Counted from the stretch's first letter, positions 21,239 to 32,804 are shown. The stretch: DNA of 64,000 nt from Pictodentalium vernedei (GCA_031216915.1 CM062289.1:20252520-20316519); one strand, 5' to 3'. Notes: a model not told the origin generated them from the sequence alone. Numbers and translations are program-made.

Positions 21239-21917
21239 CAGTGGCGGCGCCAGAGTTACAGAAGTGAGGGGGTACAGTTGGGTATTGCTCGCCGCGCATA
21301 AGTTTTAAAAATTTTCTCAACTGCGGGAGGGGTGTCCGCTCCCGAAGTTCAGAAAATTTTTAAAACTTACGTTGTAAATGGTGTTCTCTGGAGCATTCTC
21401 AGAAATTAAATTAAAACAGTTTTATCCTTTTGAAACTTACTGGTTAGGTCTTTCAATTATAGAAAACGTCGTACATGGTGACATTTTAACGGAAGAACAC
21501 TGTTGTAAAGTGCGAGCACAAAGCACCAAACGACACTCAAATCGAAAATGAAAGTAGGCTGCATTCCAAACGGTGCGCTGCACGCTCTCAATTCTAGCAT
21601 TCCAGGAATACTCTTAAGCGGTATGTTTCAGACCGTTTGAACGCGGCACGCCTTGTTGCAATTTGGGCCCTCGACTCTTGTTTGTTGTCTGCAGCTAATG
21701 TGTGTGTGTGTGGGGGGGGGGGGGGGGGCACACACAAACATAATTTAAAAATTCCTCTGATTTAGTGCACTTGGGAATATGGAATTAAGCATACCAATCA
21801 TTACACCGCAACCGTTCAATCCAAAAATTAAAATGATAATATTTGTTTACTACGCTTGGCGAAAAAAGTGGAGGGGTAAGTATCCCCCATACCCCCACCC
21901 CCATGGCGCCGCCACTG
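21239..21917. mobile_element. hAT-like MITE with 8-bp TSD
   Basis: The ends CAGTGGCGGCGCCA and TGGCGCCGCCACTG are perfect complements, flanked by the 8-bp duplication TAGACGGT (21231-21238 and 21918-21925). It is inserted in the LINE endonuclease region. It holds an internal hairpin (TTTTAAAAATTTTC, about 21302-21366) and a TG/G tract. Confidence 0.92.
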
Positions 21918-22995
21918 TAGACGGTTATAAAATTTTCTCCAGCAGCTGCTGTCGCACGAATCATAGAAGAGATGGTACTCTTTTTTGTGTCCCGAATTCG
22001 CTGATTCAAGGTGTTAAAGCCATACCCTCTGAAAGCGAGGATGTTCTTTGGCTTAAACTGGACAAAGAATTCTTCGGAATGAAAAAAGATATTTACCTCT
22101 GTGAGGCGTCCTGTATGCCGGCGTCATCATCCCTTTTTCCGGCCTGGTACCAAGTTCGATTCACTTGAAACTGTCGGCAAGGAAAATCTCATTATAGTTC
22201 TATCGGTGACATAATCCTGCAGGATGATTTGAACTGTAGAACGAAAGATTAACTAGATTTTACTCTAGGGGTTTGCAACACCCCGTCTTTGCGGTTGTAC
22301 CCAGACTACAGGCCGGACGACTGTAGCAGGCGCAGTAACAAAGATAAAGGGGGGATAGATACCCAGGGGAGGAAGTTGCTAGATTTTTGCATTTGCATAC
22401 AGGCTGGAATAGGAATCCTAAATGGCAGGCGGACAGTTGACACATTCGGCCAGTGCACCTCATACCAGTACAATGGCAGCTCAGTTGTCGAATGTGTTAT
22501 AGCCACTGAAGCTCTCCTTCAAAGTGTACCCATCTTTAGCGTTAATGAATTTAATCTCTACTCCGATCACTCACAACTGTGGTATATCTTAAAAGCTGAA
22601 CCTAAAATTGTAAGTGAACAGAATACTTCTTTTCCACTGCCTTCCACGTTTATTTGGGATGATAGTGCTAAAGAATGATTCATTAAATCATTTCACACAC
22701 CAGAAAATATGATAAAATTAAGTGCGTTAATCAAAGAAAAATTTCGCAAAGTCAGCGGATATTTTGAGCGAGGTATCAGCAGTAATCAGTCACTGTGCCA
22801 ATATGTCCCTTCGCCGTAGAATAGTCGGCAAGAGGTCCGCCAGGAAACGTGCTCCCCAAAAACCATGGTATGACAAATCTTGTTATGAAATGAAAAAGCA
22901 ACTGCTCCATCCAACACCATTTATTTATAAAATTCAACACAGACCCCAAAGTCCGCGGGGGTCATTATGCCTTCAAACACAAATATGTAAAAGTT

Positions 22996-23248
22996 TTAAC
23001 CCTCTACCTAACGTAACAACCAAAAACGGTCAGCGCTATTCTCAAAAATCGCCAATTAATTTTCATTATTTTTTTTATTTTTTGTCTCAAAAACATAGGT
23101 TATGACCCTTCGTTGGAACGAGCTCGTCGCGCTCGTTCCAACGAGGGGTCATAACCTATGTTTTTGAGACAAAAAATAAAAAAAAAATAATTATTCAAGA
23201 ATTATTTTTGCAAGTGTCGTCTGCTTTTCAGGTTAGGTAAAGGGTTAA
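22996..23248. mobile_element. TTAA piggyBac-like MITE, copy 4 (subtype B)
   Basis: TTAACCCTCTACCTAACGTA ... GGTTAGGTAAAGGGTTAA. The subterminal sequences differ from subtype A, but the centre has the same GGAACGAGCTCGTCGCGCTC palindrome and flanking AGGTTATGACCC. The footprint in the LINE coding sequence is a single TTAA. Confidence 0.92.
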
Positions 23249-25551
23249 GGCAGAGAAAAAGGCAGTACAAAGAGGAAATCATTTACCAATTAGACAATTT
23301 ACACACTACAAACCCCAAACAATTTTGGGACACCGTGTCTAAATTACAGGGTGATATTTCCAAACGTCAGATTTGTCGAACAATATACCTACAGATTTTT
23401 GGAAAAAACATTACGAATCTTTGGGAAACCCGACTCCAAGTGCTACGTTTAATGAGAGTTTCAAAACACAGATCTGCTCCAGGCTATCTCAGCTAGAGCA
23501 ATCATCAGGAGTCAACGACTCTTTAGATTTTCTGATTACCGACACTGAAACACCGCGGGCGATCTGAAAACTAAAGAGGGGCAAGTCAGAAGGCCTGGAT
23601 GGTATTAAAAACGAAATGATAAAATGTGTCAAATTCGTTATTGCTCCCGTGTTGACAAAACCTTTCAATACTGTCTTACGTAATGGCGAGTTCCCACCTG
23701 AATGGTCAGAGGGATTTATTGTTTCTCACCCGAAGACCGCACGTGCCGACTCACCAGATAGTTTCGCGGCCCCACCATTACCAGTAATATAGGGAAATTA
23801 TACACCAGTATATTAAACGAACGGCTAACAACTTTTGTAAAAGACAAATGGATACCAAATGACTGTCAGGCTAGTTTTCGGAAAAGTTATAAAACTTCAG
23901 ATCATCACGTGGTTATTAAGGCATTAATCAATGAAGCGTTTCATAGTAACAGAAAGTTATATGCCTGTTGTGTGGATTTTCAAAAGGCTTTTGACAAGGG
24001 CTACCCCATAAACTTTTACAAAATGGTGTATATATAGGTGGCTGTTTCTATTCATCCATTAAACAGATGTGTGTCTCTAGCTCACTATGTGTTAAAGCTG
24101 GGGGTAGCCTGTCGGGAAAATTTACCACTTTGGTAGGGGTAATGCAGGGGAATAATCTAAGTCTCCTGCTGTTCAACCTTTTTTTACGATATTCCAGGGT
24201 ATGTTAAGGAAAATGTATGTCACGATAGTTTTCCCATCCTTCACGAGTTTGTTATACCATGCCTTTCTTACGCGGATGACCTTGTTCTGATTTCGAAGTC
24301 ATCAGCAGGTCTCCAGAAATCATTGGATGCGCTTTCCGACTATTGTGCCAGGTGGAGACTGACTGTAAATAAAAATAAGACAAAGGCGATGGTTTTCAAT
24401 AAAACCGGCAGAACATCGACGGACGTGTTTCATTTCAACAATGAGCAGCTGACAACTGTATCATCCTACAACTATTTAGGTGTTATTTTGGCATCGTCAG
24501 GTAGTTACACAAGTGGTATCATTAATCTTAGATCTAAAGCACTGAAAGCGTACTTCCGACTGCAAAGTATTTTCCGATCTGTGTCGAATAATAATTTGCG
24601 TGTTCGCGAAAAGTTATTCGACGCATTGGTAAGGCCGATACTCCTCTATGGGTGTGAAGCATGGGGTGACCAAATATCGCGGAATGCCCAGCACCAAATT
24701 GAAACAGTTCAACTCAAATTCTGTAAATATATTTTACAAGTTCATTCAAAAGTTTCCAATGTGGCAGTCATGGCAGAGCTTGGGAGATATCCATTATCCA
24801 TTGAAGTACAGTGTCGATTTGTAAATTACTGGCTTCAGGCAAAATGTAACGATAATCATCTTTTGTCTCAAGTTTATGATGAACTACAAGTATTCGGACA
24901 TTGGGGTATCTCTAAAATAGAAAATACCCTTTCAAAGGCCGGATTCCGAAATGTCTGGGTGGGTCCTTCGACCACCCCAGCAAACTTCATCGGACATTTA
25001 AGGACGCGTCTCCAAGATATGTATGCCCAGACATGGAAAGATGATTGCGCTTTAGAAAAAAACAAGATCAGACCATTCCAAGCTACAGTTTTATTATTCT
25101 ATCACTATGCACGTGAATGGTACTTAGACAACCTCGATTTGAAATACAGAAAACGTGTCACAAAGTTTAGAATAAGTACACATGAATTGGAAATCGAACG
25201 CGGTCGATATAATAAGCCCAAACCTGTCCCGCGCGAACACCGATAATGTAAACAGTGTGAGCTAAACCTCGTTGAAGACGAAATGCATGCTCTCTTTGTC
25301 TGCTCTAAGCACAAAGAGGTGCGCCGGGAACTTGCCAAGACAGCAAGCAAACAATACGCAGCTTACACCCATCTCAGAAATCGTGATAGAGTCCGGTGGC
25401 TTTTCGACTGTCAAGAGATTGATGTAACATGCGCGCTTCGACACCTTTTATCTGAGATTTTCTCCAACAGGGACCACGTGTAATCACTCCACTCACCTGC
25501 TGATGCCGAGAAAAATACCCCCACCACAGGTGTATAAGTGAGCGGTGGCGG

Positions 25552-25640
25552 GGATGCGGGTGTGTGCGTGGTGTGTGTGTGTGTGTTTGAGGGTGCGCGT
25601 GTGTGTGGATGTGCATGTGTGTGAAGAAAGGTGTGTACGG
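25552..25640. repeat. TG-rich simple sequence
   Basis: An imperfect (GT)n run just after the LINE 3' end. Confidence 0.85.
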
Positions 25641-25729
25641 GAAATGTCTTCTTTGATTTATTTCTATCATTTTGCAACTTATATGTATCTCTGCATCATG
25701 TGCCATACCCATTTATGTTGCGGTTGTGC

Positions 25730-26654
25730 CAGGGAGAGGCCACCAAAAATTTGCAAGACGTGACGTGGGGGTGGGTGGGTCTCTTGAGTGCGCCAAAAAT
25801 GTGCATTTCCAACTTGTGCAATTTTGGGAATTTTTTAAAAATATATCAATATATCAGCTAATATATACCATCATTTGTGTTTCAAACCTTAAAGATGATG
25901 TCGTACATCACACTCTTAACTAACATAAATACATCAGGAGGCTTTATATGTGAGAATATTGGGCTTAAACTGGAAAAATGTCACACGTTAGTAGGGGTGG
26001 GTGTCTTATTCGAAATGTAGAAAATGTGCAGACAATATTTTAGGAACAATTCAAATGAAAATTTGTTCCCGTATATGTACACCTGCTCTGGCCAAGCCTG
26101 ATAATGAACAGCTTGTCATTTGTAGATTGGGACCCACACCAACCCACAGAGGTTTAAATTGGTGGTACCAGTTTAACCCTTTACCTAACATGAAAAGCAG
26201 ACGACACTTGCCAAAAAATGATTGAATAACTAATTTTTTTCATTTTTTGTCTCAAAAAAATAGGTTATGACCCCTCATTGGAACGAACTCGACGAGCTCG
26301 CTCCAATGAGGGGTCATAACCTATGTTTTTGAGACAAAAAAATGAAAAAATAATAAAAATTAATTGGCGATTTTTGAGAATAGTGCTGCCCGGTTTTGGC
26401 CGTTACGTTGGGTAAAGGGTTAAGAACATTATGAAAACCTCCTAAAGACAGCTGTGCCTACTAAGTTTATAAGTTTAATTTGGATTTTTAATGGGAGAGT
26501 GGGGGTGGGTGTCTGAGAACGGCAGTAGAAAATTTGCACGTAGTGGGTGGGTGGGTGGGTGTAAAAAGGACCCGAATAAAAAATAGGACGTCACGTCTTG
26601 CATATTTTTAGTGCACCCCCCCCCCCCACCCACCCACCCCACCCCCCCACCCCT
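25730..26654. mobile_element. hAT-like MITE with 8-bp TSD
   Basis: The start CAGGGAGAGG and end CCACCCCT(G) are flanked by GGTTGTGC at 25722-25729 and 26655-26662 (7 bp if the shared G belongs to the element). TTGCAAGACGTGACGT near 25752 is complemented by ACGTCACGTCTTGCAT near 26588. A TTAA MITE is nested inside. Confidence 0.8.
26173..26423. mobile_element. TTAA piggyBac-like MITE, copy 5 (subtype B)
   Basis: TTAACCCTTTACCTAACATG ... ACGTTGGGTAAAGGGTTAA with a central palindrome (GGAACGAACTCGACGAGCTC). Orientation is opposite to copy 4. Nested in the hAT-like MITE. Confidence 0.9.
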
Positions 26655-26689
26655 GGTTGTGCAATAAAATTTATCTCATCTATCTTAAA

Positions 26690-28345
26690 TCATTTATGGA
26701 GAGGCAACAGATTGGTGTTTGAAACTTTCCGTCACATTAATAGACATGCATGGCATTGTATACGCCTCGTTTGAAATAGGGATTTGGAAAAACCTTGTCA
26801 GTGTCAATTTCCAGTGAGCCACGCGTGGTGGACAAACTACAGAGATTTTGGTGGGCTATGTGTGTTAGATATATTAATCTTTGAAACCTGGAGGTACCTT
26901 CCGTTTCAGGTCAATAACATCAACTACGCGGGGTCATGTTCGTAATTGGAGATAGACTAAATAATACTTTCAATGTGCTGTCTTAAGGGGGGCGTCCAAC
27001 ATAATTGTGGGCAAATTTCAGGACATTTTATTCATCAAAGTACAAAATGGCTGAAAAGAAATAACCCCAGTACATTATATACCAAAATGTTTGGAAAGAT
27101 ACATAGAATATGTTGAAACTGCAATTGGCTATGGAACTGTTGCCATGTGGTTGAGAGTTTACTGCCTGAAAGTCTACTATGCCCAAGAGACCAAACGTTT
27201 GATACTAAACTACCTTGAAATAACTGAATGGTTGTATTTCGCAATTCTTCCAGTACAAACTTGGAGAAATCTCTTTGTCATGAGACGAATGAACAGTAAG
27301 ATTAATTCCAATCCATGTTATCTACAATTTCCAAATGCTGCCATTTTGTTCTATTTTTTGTTTGATGAAGAAAGTTCAGCAGGGGTCAATTCCATACAGT
27401 TCAGTGCATCAGGTATGAAGACACAAGTGACTTCATCAATGAAAAATAAAGAATGCAGTATGTGAACAATTTGTAGTAATTATACCTCATAATTCTGTTA
27501 AACCTTTATCTAACATGAAAAGCAGACGACACTTGCCAAAAAAAGTCTTGAATAACTAATTTTTTTCATTTTTTGTCTCAAAAACATAGGTCATAACCTA
27601 TTTTTTTGAGACAAAAAAAATGAAAAAATAATGAAAATTAATTGGCGATTTTCGAGAATAGCGCTGGCCGGTTTTGGCAGTTACGTTGGGTAAAGGGTTA
27701 AAGATTGTCCAATATTCTTGTCAAATTCACAAACACTCTTTCATTGATAAACAAAGGAAAAAAATACCCTAATTTATTTATTTGCTTTCCAAATGCTGCC
27801 ATTTTGTTCTGTTTTTGGTTTGATGAAGAAAGTTCAGCAGGGGTCAATTCCATACATTTCAGAGCAATAGTTATGGAGGCACATGTGACATAATGAATGA
27901 AAAATGAAGAATGCGCAATGTGAACATTTTGTAGTAATTATACCTCATTTTTCTGTTGAAGGCGTTTTTATATTCCTGACAAATTAACAAAAATGCTTTT
28001 ATTGATAAACTAAAGAACTAAACTATCGTAATTTATTTATTTGGTATCATGTGGGTATGATGTGGATCATTTTCTGGTGTTTAGTTATGACAGCTGCCAT
28101 CTAAGTCCTCAACTAAAGTGAACTATGGCAACAAAGATTGGAACAACCATCAGTACTAACGGGCCCACATTAAAAAACTATATTGACCAACTGATTTGGT
28201 TTAAGGTATGTTATTGTTCAATCTATGCTTTACTTTGCATAGTTTGTATTATAACTATCGTCCTCTTGTAGAACATTCCTGGGAAGGTAGACTCTAATCC
28301 GAACCGGCCGATTTTACAACAATAATCGTTTATGTGTTGATTGAA
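26690..28345. repeat. paralogous block B2 (with 13,612-15,262)
   Basis: Diverged copy of block A2. A segment of about 150 bp (TTTCCAAATGCTGCCATTTT, GTTCAGCAGGGGTCAATTCC) is present twice, near 27,330 and 27,785. A TTAA MITE separates the two. Confidence 0.75.
27498..27701. mobile_element. TTAA piggyBac-like MITE, copy 6 (subtype B, centre deleted)
   Basis: TTAAACCTTTATCTAACATG ... TACGTTGGGTAAAGGGTTAA, 204 bp. The GGAACGAGCTCG hairpin is missing, so the arms meet at ATAGGTCATAACCTAT. Confidence 0.9.
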
Positions 28346-28349
28346 TCAA

Positions 28350-29101
28350 ACTTGTTTTTTTTTTTTTAAACAATATTTTTATTTCCTCAATGAAATGGGG
28401 TTTGGCGAACAGGTAATGCCTATATTAACGCCGTACCCTACAGAGAAATACAATACAATACAATGGTGCAGGTGCAACTGTACATAAAACAGTAACTGAT
28501 CCAATGAATTGGAAAGAAAGAGAAAGTACCATACTATATCCCACCATCTCCTTTTATTAATTTACCTATCTATTGGGTGTGGAGGCAATCTACTTTCATT
28601 TATATGATAGGCCCACTAAAATCTCGCTCACCAATACAGCAAAGGTCATTGTCAGGGTTCTTTTCCACTGGAAATAAACCAGTCACTGGAATCTCATTGT
28701 TCCCCTAATATATTCTTGAACCGCACTAACTATACTGGCGTTTTCCAAGGCAGTTTTCTCCGTATCCCCATATAGCATAAGAGTGATATTAGTGGTGTGG
28801 CCCAATTTTATTAGTAGCGAATTTCTTTGTTCTGCATATAGAGGACACATTAATAAATAGTGTTCAGTGTCTTCATACACATGACCGCTGCCACAAGATG
28901 CATTATCACTTATAAATCTATCAAATTTATGTCCGTTTAAATCACTACAATGTAACCGCAGCTTCGTGTGAACAATTTGTTCCTTTCTGCTACCAACATA
29001 ATAAAACCCAGAGACGACATTGTCGTTAATTGCAGGTTTCTTCTTAAAATGATCTACGGAAGTACAGTTCTGCAGATCTGCGCTTAAGCCGTTCCAAAGT
29101 T
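28350..29101 (-). mobile_element. 5'-truncated LINE fragment
   Basis: A minus-strand LINE 3' end: a poly-A tail (poly-T at 28350-28366 on plus), a 3' UTR, then the C-terminal reverse-transcriptase region. It sits within block B where the paralog instead has hairpin sequence. Confidence 0.75.
28683..29101 (-). pseudogene. LINE reverse-transcriptase C-terminal fragment
   Basis: About 140 residues in one open frame resemble the C-terminus of CR1/Jockey-group ORF2: LWNGLSADLQNCTSVDHFKK, KLRLHCSDLNGHKF, then a zinc-knuckle-like C-x-x-(G)H...H-x-x-x-C segment (CGSGHVYEDTEHYLLMC). The catalytic reverse-transcriptase motifs are absent because of 5' truncation. The encoded sequence differs clearly from the LINE at 19-25 kb, so it is a separate family. 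Confidence 0.75.
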
Positions 29102-29670
29102 GATAGGCATTCAATGAAAGGCATGAACACAACCATGATTATTTCGATTAATGATTTCATTTATCTGTAATTCCATAAGGTTTTGGGCCTTATTTCGATA
29201 ATCTAACGGTTCTACCCACGGGTGAATGTTGAAACCTATTTTTATATTTACATAACAACAAAAAACAAATTATAATATTACGAAGCAGAGGCTTAGAGGC
29301 CCATTTCTAAAAATAGCATCCCTTTATCTCATAATAATAGCATTGTCACATTTCCCCTGTGAATGTACTAAGCCTTTTCAACTCCATCCCCTTGCACACT
29401 TGAGAAGAGTGTGGTCGTTCCTGCAGTTCTTACAGTACGCGGAGAGTGTATTGTAACCAAATCACCCGGGAAGTGGAGTTATCACCCAAAGTATCACTTT
29501 CAAATTCTGTACCTGTGGACAAAAAGCATAAGCAATATTTCAGCCATTGGCTGGAACTTTTCTTGTGTTTGTTACACTTTGCAACAAATTTGCAATTATT
29601 GCTTGGGTGGAATCTCCACTCTGTGGGTGATTCAATGACAATACACTCTCCACGTACTGTAGATCTTTGA
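29101..29670. repeat. paralogous blocks B3/B4 (with 15,985-16,110 and 17,480-17,735)
   Basis: TGATAGGCATTCAATGAAAG, TTCGATAATCTAACGGTTCT and the palindromic GTGGAGTTATCACCCAAAGT ... GCTTGGGTGGAATCTCCACT block recur from the 16-17.7 kb region in the same order. Confidence 0.7.
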
Positions 29671-30095
29671 AAACAATATTTTGCTCAAGTTCACGATTTG
29701 CCTTATATGGTTACAAACCGTCATGTGACTGATTTCCCTCAAGGTATTTTCAAATGGAAGTTTTTTTCTTGGGGCTGAAACACATCACGGACGAAACGTG
29801 TTTATCCGAGTCTGGAACTCGAAGTCATTTATGTGAAATCCTGTTGCTGGAATTACCGATATTTTCGTGCATTTTGCAATTTATTACTTATGCCATTGAA
29901 TAGTGATTAACTGATAAGGATTTGCAATCGTCATCTGCTTGCAGATTGGTTGAGCACACAATCAGCTGATTGTGACTGCCGATGTCAGGTAGTAACAACC
30001 AAATGGAGTTGTATGGTTAAGAATGCATAGAACAGGGATAATTTTACAGTACAGCCGGGTTGATCCGTTTGCTAACATCAAGAGTATGTCAGCGT
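29670..30095. other. unassigned DNA
   Basis: No gene or repeat family is recognised. Confidence 0.35.
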
Positions 30096-30097
30096 GT

Positions 30098-30212
30098 GAA
30101 TCAAATAAAAATACGACATCAGTGGAAACAAGTTAACACGGAAGCGTCTTTGATCATTGATCAAAGACGGTGCGCTGTTAACTTGTTTACGCTGATGTCG
30201 CATTCCATTGTG
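30098..30212. repeat. palindrome, about 57-bp arms
   Basis: CGACATCAGTGGAAACAAGT ... ACTTGTTTACGCTGATGTCG folds around GTCTTTGATCATTGATCAAA near 30155. Confidence 0.8.
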
Positions 30213-30214
30213 CC

Positions 30215-30685
30215 ATCACACAACACCTGGCATGTGACGTGTCATGAGAAGCAATCAGGGGGAAGATCAGACCAATCATTGAGATTAGGCCAATCTTGAT
30301 TCCTGCCAATCATTATAGCAGTTTGTTATTGCTTGTATGAGATAGTTAATCAAACGTGAATACAAAAATCTTGATCCAGTGGTGTTCCATGTGACCATCG
30401 GCATGGACAGATGTTCAAACACCTCTACCGATGGGCAACCGGTGGGTTAAAATCTACCGATGTCAAATGCGATAGCCGTACATCGGCTAATCACTACCAT
30501 TGAAAGCTTGTCTGTTATCAAACTCCTAAAAAAGGTTTTCGTTCAAAACTTAATATATATATATTCCGTTTCGTTGAACTCTACTCATTATTTTGATACA
30601 TGTATATTGCCGTTATTTACTTTTTTATCGGTATTTTGGGCAGTAGTGAACATTTTTAACATTTTCTAAGAGTTTTGCTCTACGA
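30215..30685. other. unassigned DNA
   Basis: Only a partial repeat, CTACCGATG (near 30425 and 30456), is visible. Confidence 0.35.
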
Positions 30686-30687
30686 CT

Positions 30688-31041
30688 CCTAAAGTTGCTT
30701 TCACATACATGTAGTACTCACCTGCCGTTGCATTGAGGCTGCGTTGCACCTTTTCACGTAACTGCGGTCCTCGTGTGTTTTTCTTGCGAGCGCGTAATGC
30801 TAGGAGTAAAGCCGGTTTCATATACATTGGTTGTTTTCTCATAAATGAAAACAGAACACAAACAGGCCGGGAAGGGGAAAACTCATGTAAATGAGGCTAC
30901 ATCCCAAAATCGCACGCGATAAACTCATTAAAATACAGCATGTTTTAAAAGGACTGCTTCAAGTGCGGTTCCTGCATTCGTGTGAACGACCCAATGCTTT
31001 CTAATATTGGGGACGCATGCATGTGAAAGGAGCCTTAGGGA
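30688..31041. mobile_element. MITE with about 24-bp imperfect inverted ends
   Basis: CCTAAAGTTGCTTTCACATA at the left is matched by the complement of CATGTGAAAGGAGCCTTAGG at the right. No ORF or firm TSD. Confidence 0.55.
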
Positions 31042-31287
31042 TGCTTTCCAGAAAGCTGGAAATAAAAATCAAATGATGGATAATCTGTTAAGCAGGAGGC
31101 TCGTCTTCGAGACCGATGTACACCCCCATCGTGATATTATCACAGACATCTACAAATACGGAATGGCTTCCTTTATTTCGTATTTACAGAATTGCATTAG
31201 AACACACCACACGTCAATATAAGATGGAAAGTGCATGTATGTGGGGTTTTGGCTGAGGAATAATTCTACTGCAGCCACTTTATTTGT

Positions 31288-31603
31288 GGGTTACAACACT
31301 GAACTTCAAACCGAAAGTTCCACGGTTCAATCCACGCCAGGGTAATTGCATTATGTCCTCGGGCAAGGCACTTAATCCCGATTTCCCACGTTGGGGTACG
31401 ATGGCGCTGTGCACGTCGATGGTGCACATGTATTCAACCAATGCTAAAATTGAGTGTGCGTAGTACATTGGGAGTCTGATAGTTGCTCGCCGTTGCTCAG
31501 TGGTTCTCTCCGGGTACACCGGCTTCCTCTACCCATAAAAGTGTCCGATGCGAGGTGGCTCGAGCAGTCGAAAGGGTCGTTGAACCCCAATAAATGAATA
31601 AAT
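31288..31603 (+). mobile_element. SINE with 11-bp TSD
   Basis: B-box-like GGTTCAATCC, then TATGTCCTCGGGCAAGGCAC, GTTCTCTCCGGGTACACCGG and the tail CCCAATAAATGAATAAAT. TSDs ACTTTATTTGT at 31277-31287 and 31604-31614. The head is partly degraded. Confidence 0.85.
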
Positions 31604-31614
31604 ACTTTATTTGT

Positions 31615-32055
31615 ATATTGGAATTTGCTTTTAAATCTGTTTGCTTGAATTCGGCCGTGACTCAAAATTATTATGAAAAAAAGAGATATCTGACAACAAA
31701 TTAGAAACTGGGTTGCAATTAAGATTTTTTTATACGCGGTGATCACGGGTGCGTAACCTAAATTAAAAGCGCACGAAAATCATCGAATAACGCTCGAATA
31801 ATGAACAAAGAGCGCCCGAAAATTACATTCCATTATCTTGATTCTTAAGGCCTGATTCATGTTGCTCCAGTGATAACAGCTCTTAATATTTTAACCCTTT
31901 CCCAAAAATGTGGCCAATATATGACCCCGCAATTCAGCAAAAAATCGTCATGCAGATTTTATTTTTCAATTCTTTCCTGAACAAATCTGGTTGAGCTCGT
32001 TAAATGTGCAATATGGGCTATATTTTTAGGCAAAACACTGAAATATTATTAAGCA
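31615..32055. other. unassigned DNA
   Basis: No gene or repeat family is recognised. Confidence 0.35.
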
Positions 32056-32059
32056 TTTT

Positions 32060-32480
32060 TATAGCAATACTCGTCAAAAATTTAATTAATGAAGCACCGG
32101 GTACAACCCGGTGCTTCATTAACCCTTTACCTAACGAATCTCCCGCATCCGCCCGCGTAACATGCAAATTCAGCAGTTGAAAAAATATTATTTTTCAAAA
32201 CAATTCAACAAAACCTTATCATGTGACCCCTAGTTGGAACGAGCTCGTCGAGCTCGTTCCAACGAGGGGTCCCATGATACGGTTTTGTTGAAATTTTTTT
32301 TTGAAAAATTTGAAAAAAATGATATTTAAAATAATCATTTTTGATATCGTCTGCGTTGGGTAAAGGGTTAATTAAAATTTTGCTGATGATGATTTCGATT
32401 ACTTGTTAAACGCATGCGTGGACATCACTGCCCATGCGTGGATTATGACCAGTTAACGGCGACTGTACTCGATTTCATTG
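32060..32480. mobile_element. dispersed element P, inverted copy, interrupted
   Basis: AATTAATGAAGCACCGGGTA...CCCGGTGCTTCATTAA is the P hairpin. Its right arm is split by a TTAA MITE (32119-32371) and resumes as TTAATTAAAATTTTGCTGAT. It ends near GGCGACTGTACTCG. Confidence 0.7.
32119..32371. mobile_element. TTAA piggyBac-like MITE, copy 7 (subtype A)
   Basis: TTAACCCTTTACCTAACGAA ... GCGTTGGGTAAAGGGTTAA with the central GGAACGAGCTCGTCGAGCTC palindrome. The element P copy at 33.49 kb shows the empty site CTTCATTAATTAAA. Confidence 0.93.
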
Positions 32481-32546
32481 AAAACCATGTCAAGTTTCCT
32501 TTTTTGAAAATTATTTGTTTAATTTTGGATTTTTGGAAGAAAAAAT

Positions 32547-32804
32547 TTAAATAGCTTTAAATAAATGTATATGGACATGAACCCTGTTTGGGCCTAAATT
32601 GTCGGTTGAATCTAATGAGAGAGAGGATATCGAAACGAATCTAATTAAATCGCACAGTTCTTCAAGAGTTAAATGGCGGAATGTCTGTTTTGGTAAATCA
32701 ATCAAAAAGGTGGAATATTCCAAAACAGAATCAAAGTAGTTTTGAAGCGGAACGTCGTTGGACGCTTCAGCTATCATCTGGTTTCCTGTACAGGGGGAAT
32801 CCAA
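32547..32804 (-). other. coding-like 85-codon ORF, unrecognised
   Basis: The encoded sequence (for example LTLEELCDLIRFVSIS and NYFDSVLEYSTFLIDL) is less repetitive than typical chance ORFs here, but no family is recognised and no splice signals were confirmed. It lies between two element P copies. It may be an exon or a transposon fragment, or chance. Confidence 0.2.

Larger units (their letters stand above)
21070..25481 (+). pseudogene. LINE ORF2 remnant (endonuclease and reverse transcriptase)
   Basis: Endonuclease pieces are visible at 21,090-21,240 (FDIIGRVETWTE) and 21,926-22,676 (VLWLKLDKEFF, YSDHSQLW). The linker crosses the TTAA MITE at 22,996: codons for KHKYVKVL are rejoined with RQRKRQYKEE if one TTAA and the MITE are removed. 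Reverse-transcriptase motifs are CVDFQKAFDKG (about 23,970), GVMQGNN (about 24,138) and SYADDLVLIS (about 24,266). An open C-terminal frame runs 24,323-25,246, followed by a stop and then CKQC...HALFVC, a probable zinc knuckle, ending at 25,481. Multiple stops and frameshifts make it non-functional. Confidence 0.8.
19011..25500 (+). mobile_element. degenerate LINE (CR1/Jockey-group) with nested insertions
   Basis: The order is ORF1 (coiled coil, SGNH-like domain), apurinic-type endonuclease, linker, reverse transcriptase and a C-terminal CCHC-like motif, all on the plus strand. The copy is broken by stops and frameshifts, a roughly 400-bp insertion near 20.7-21.1 kb, a hAT-like MITE and a TTAA MITE. 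The family is placed only roughly, by its SGNH-bearing ORF1 and its YADD reverse transcriptase. Confidence 0.8.
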
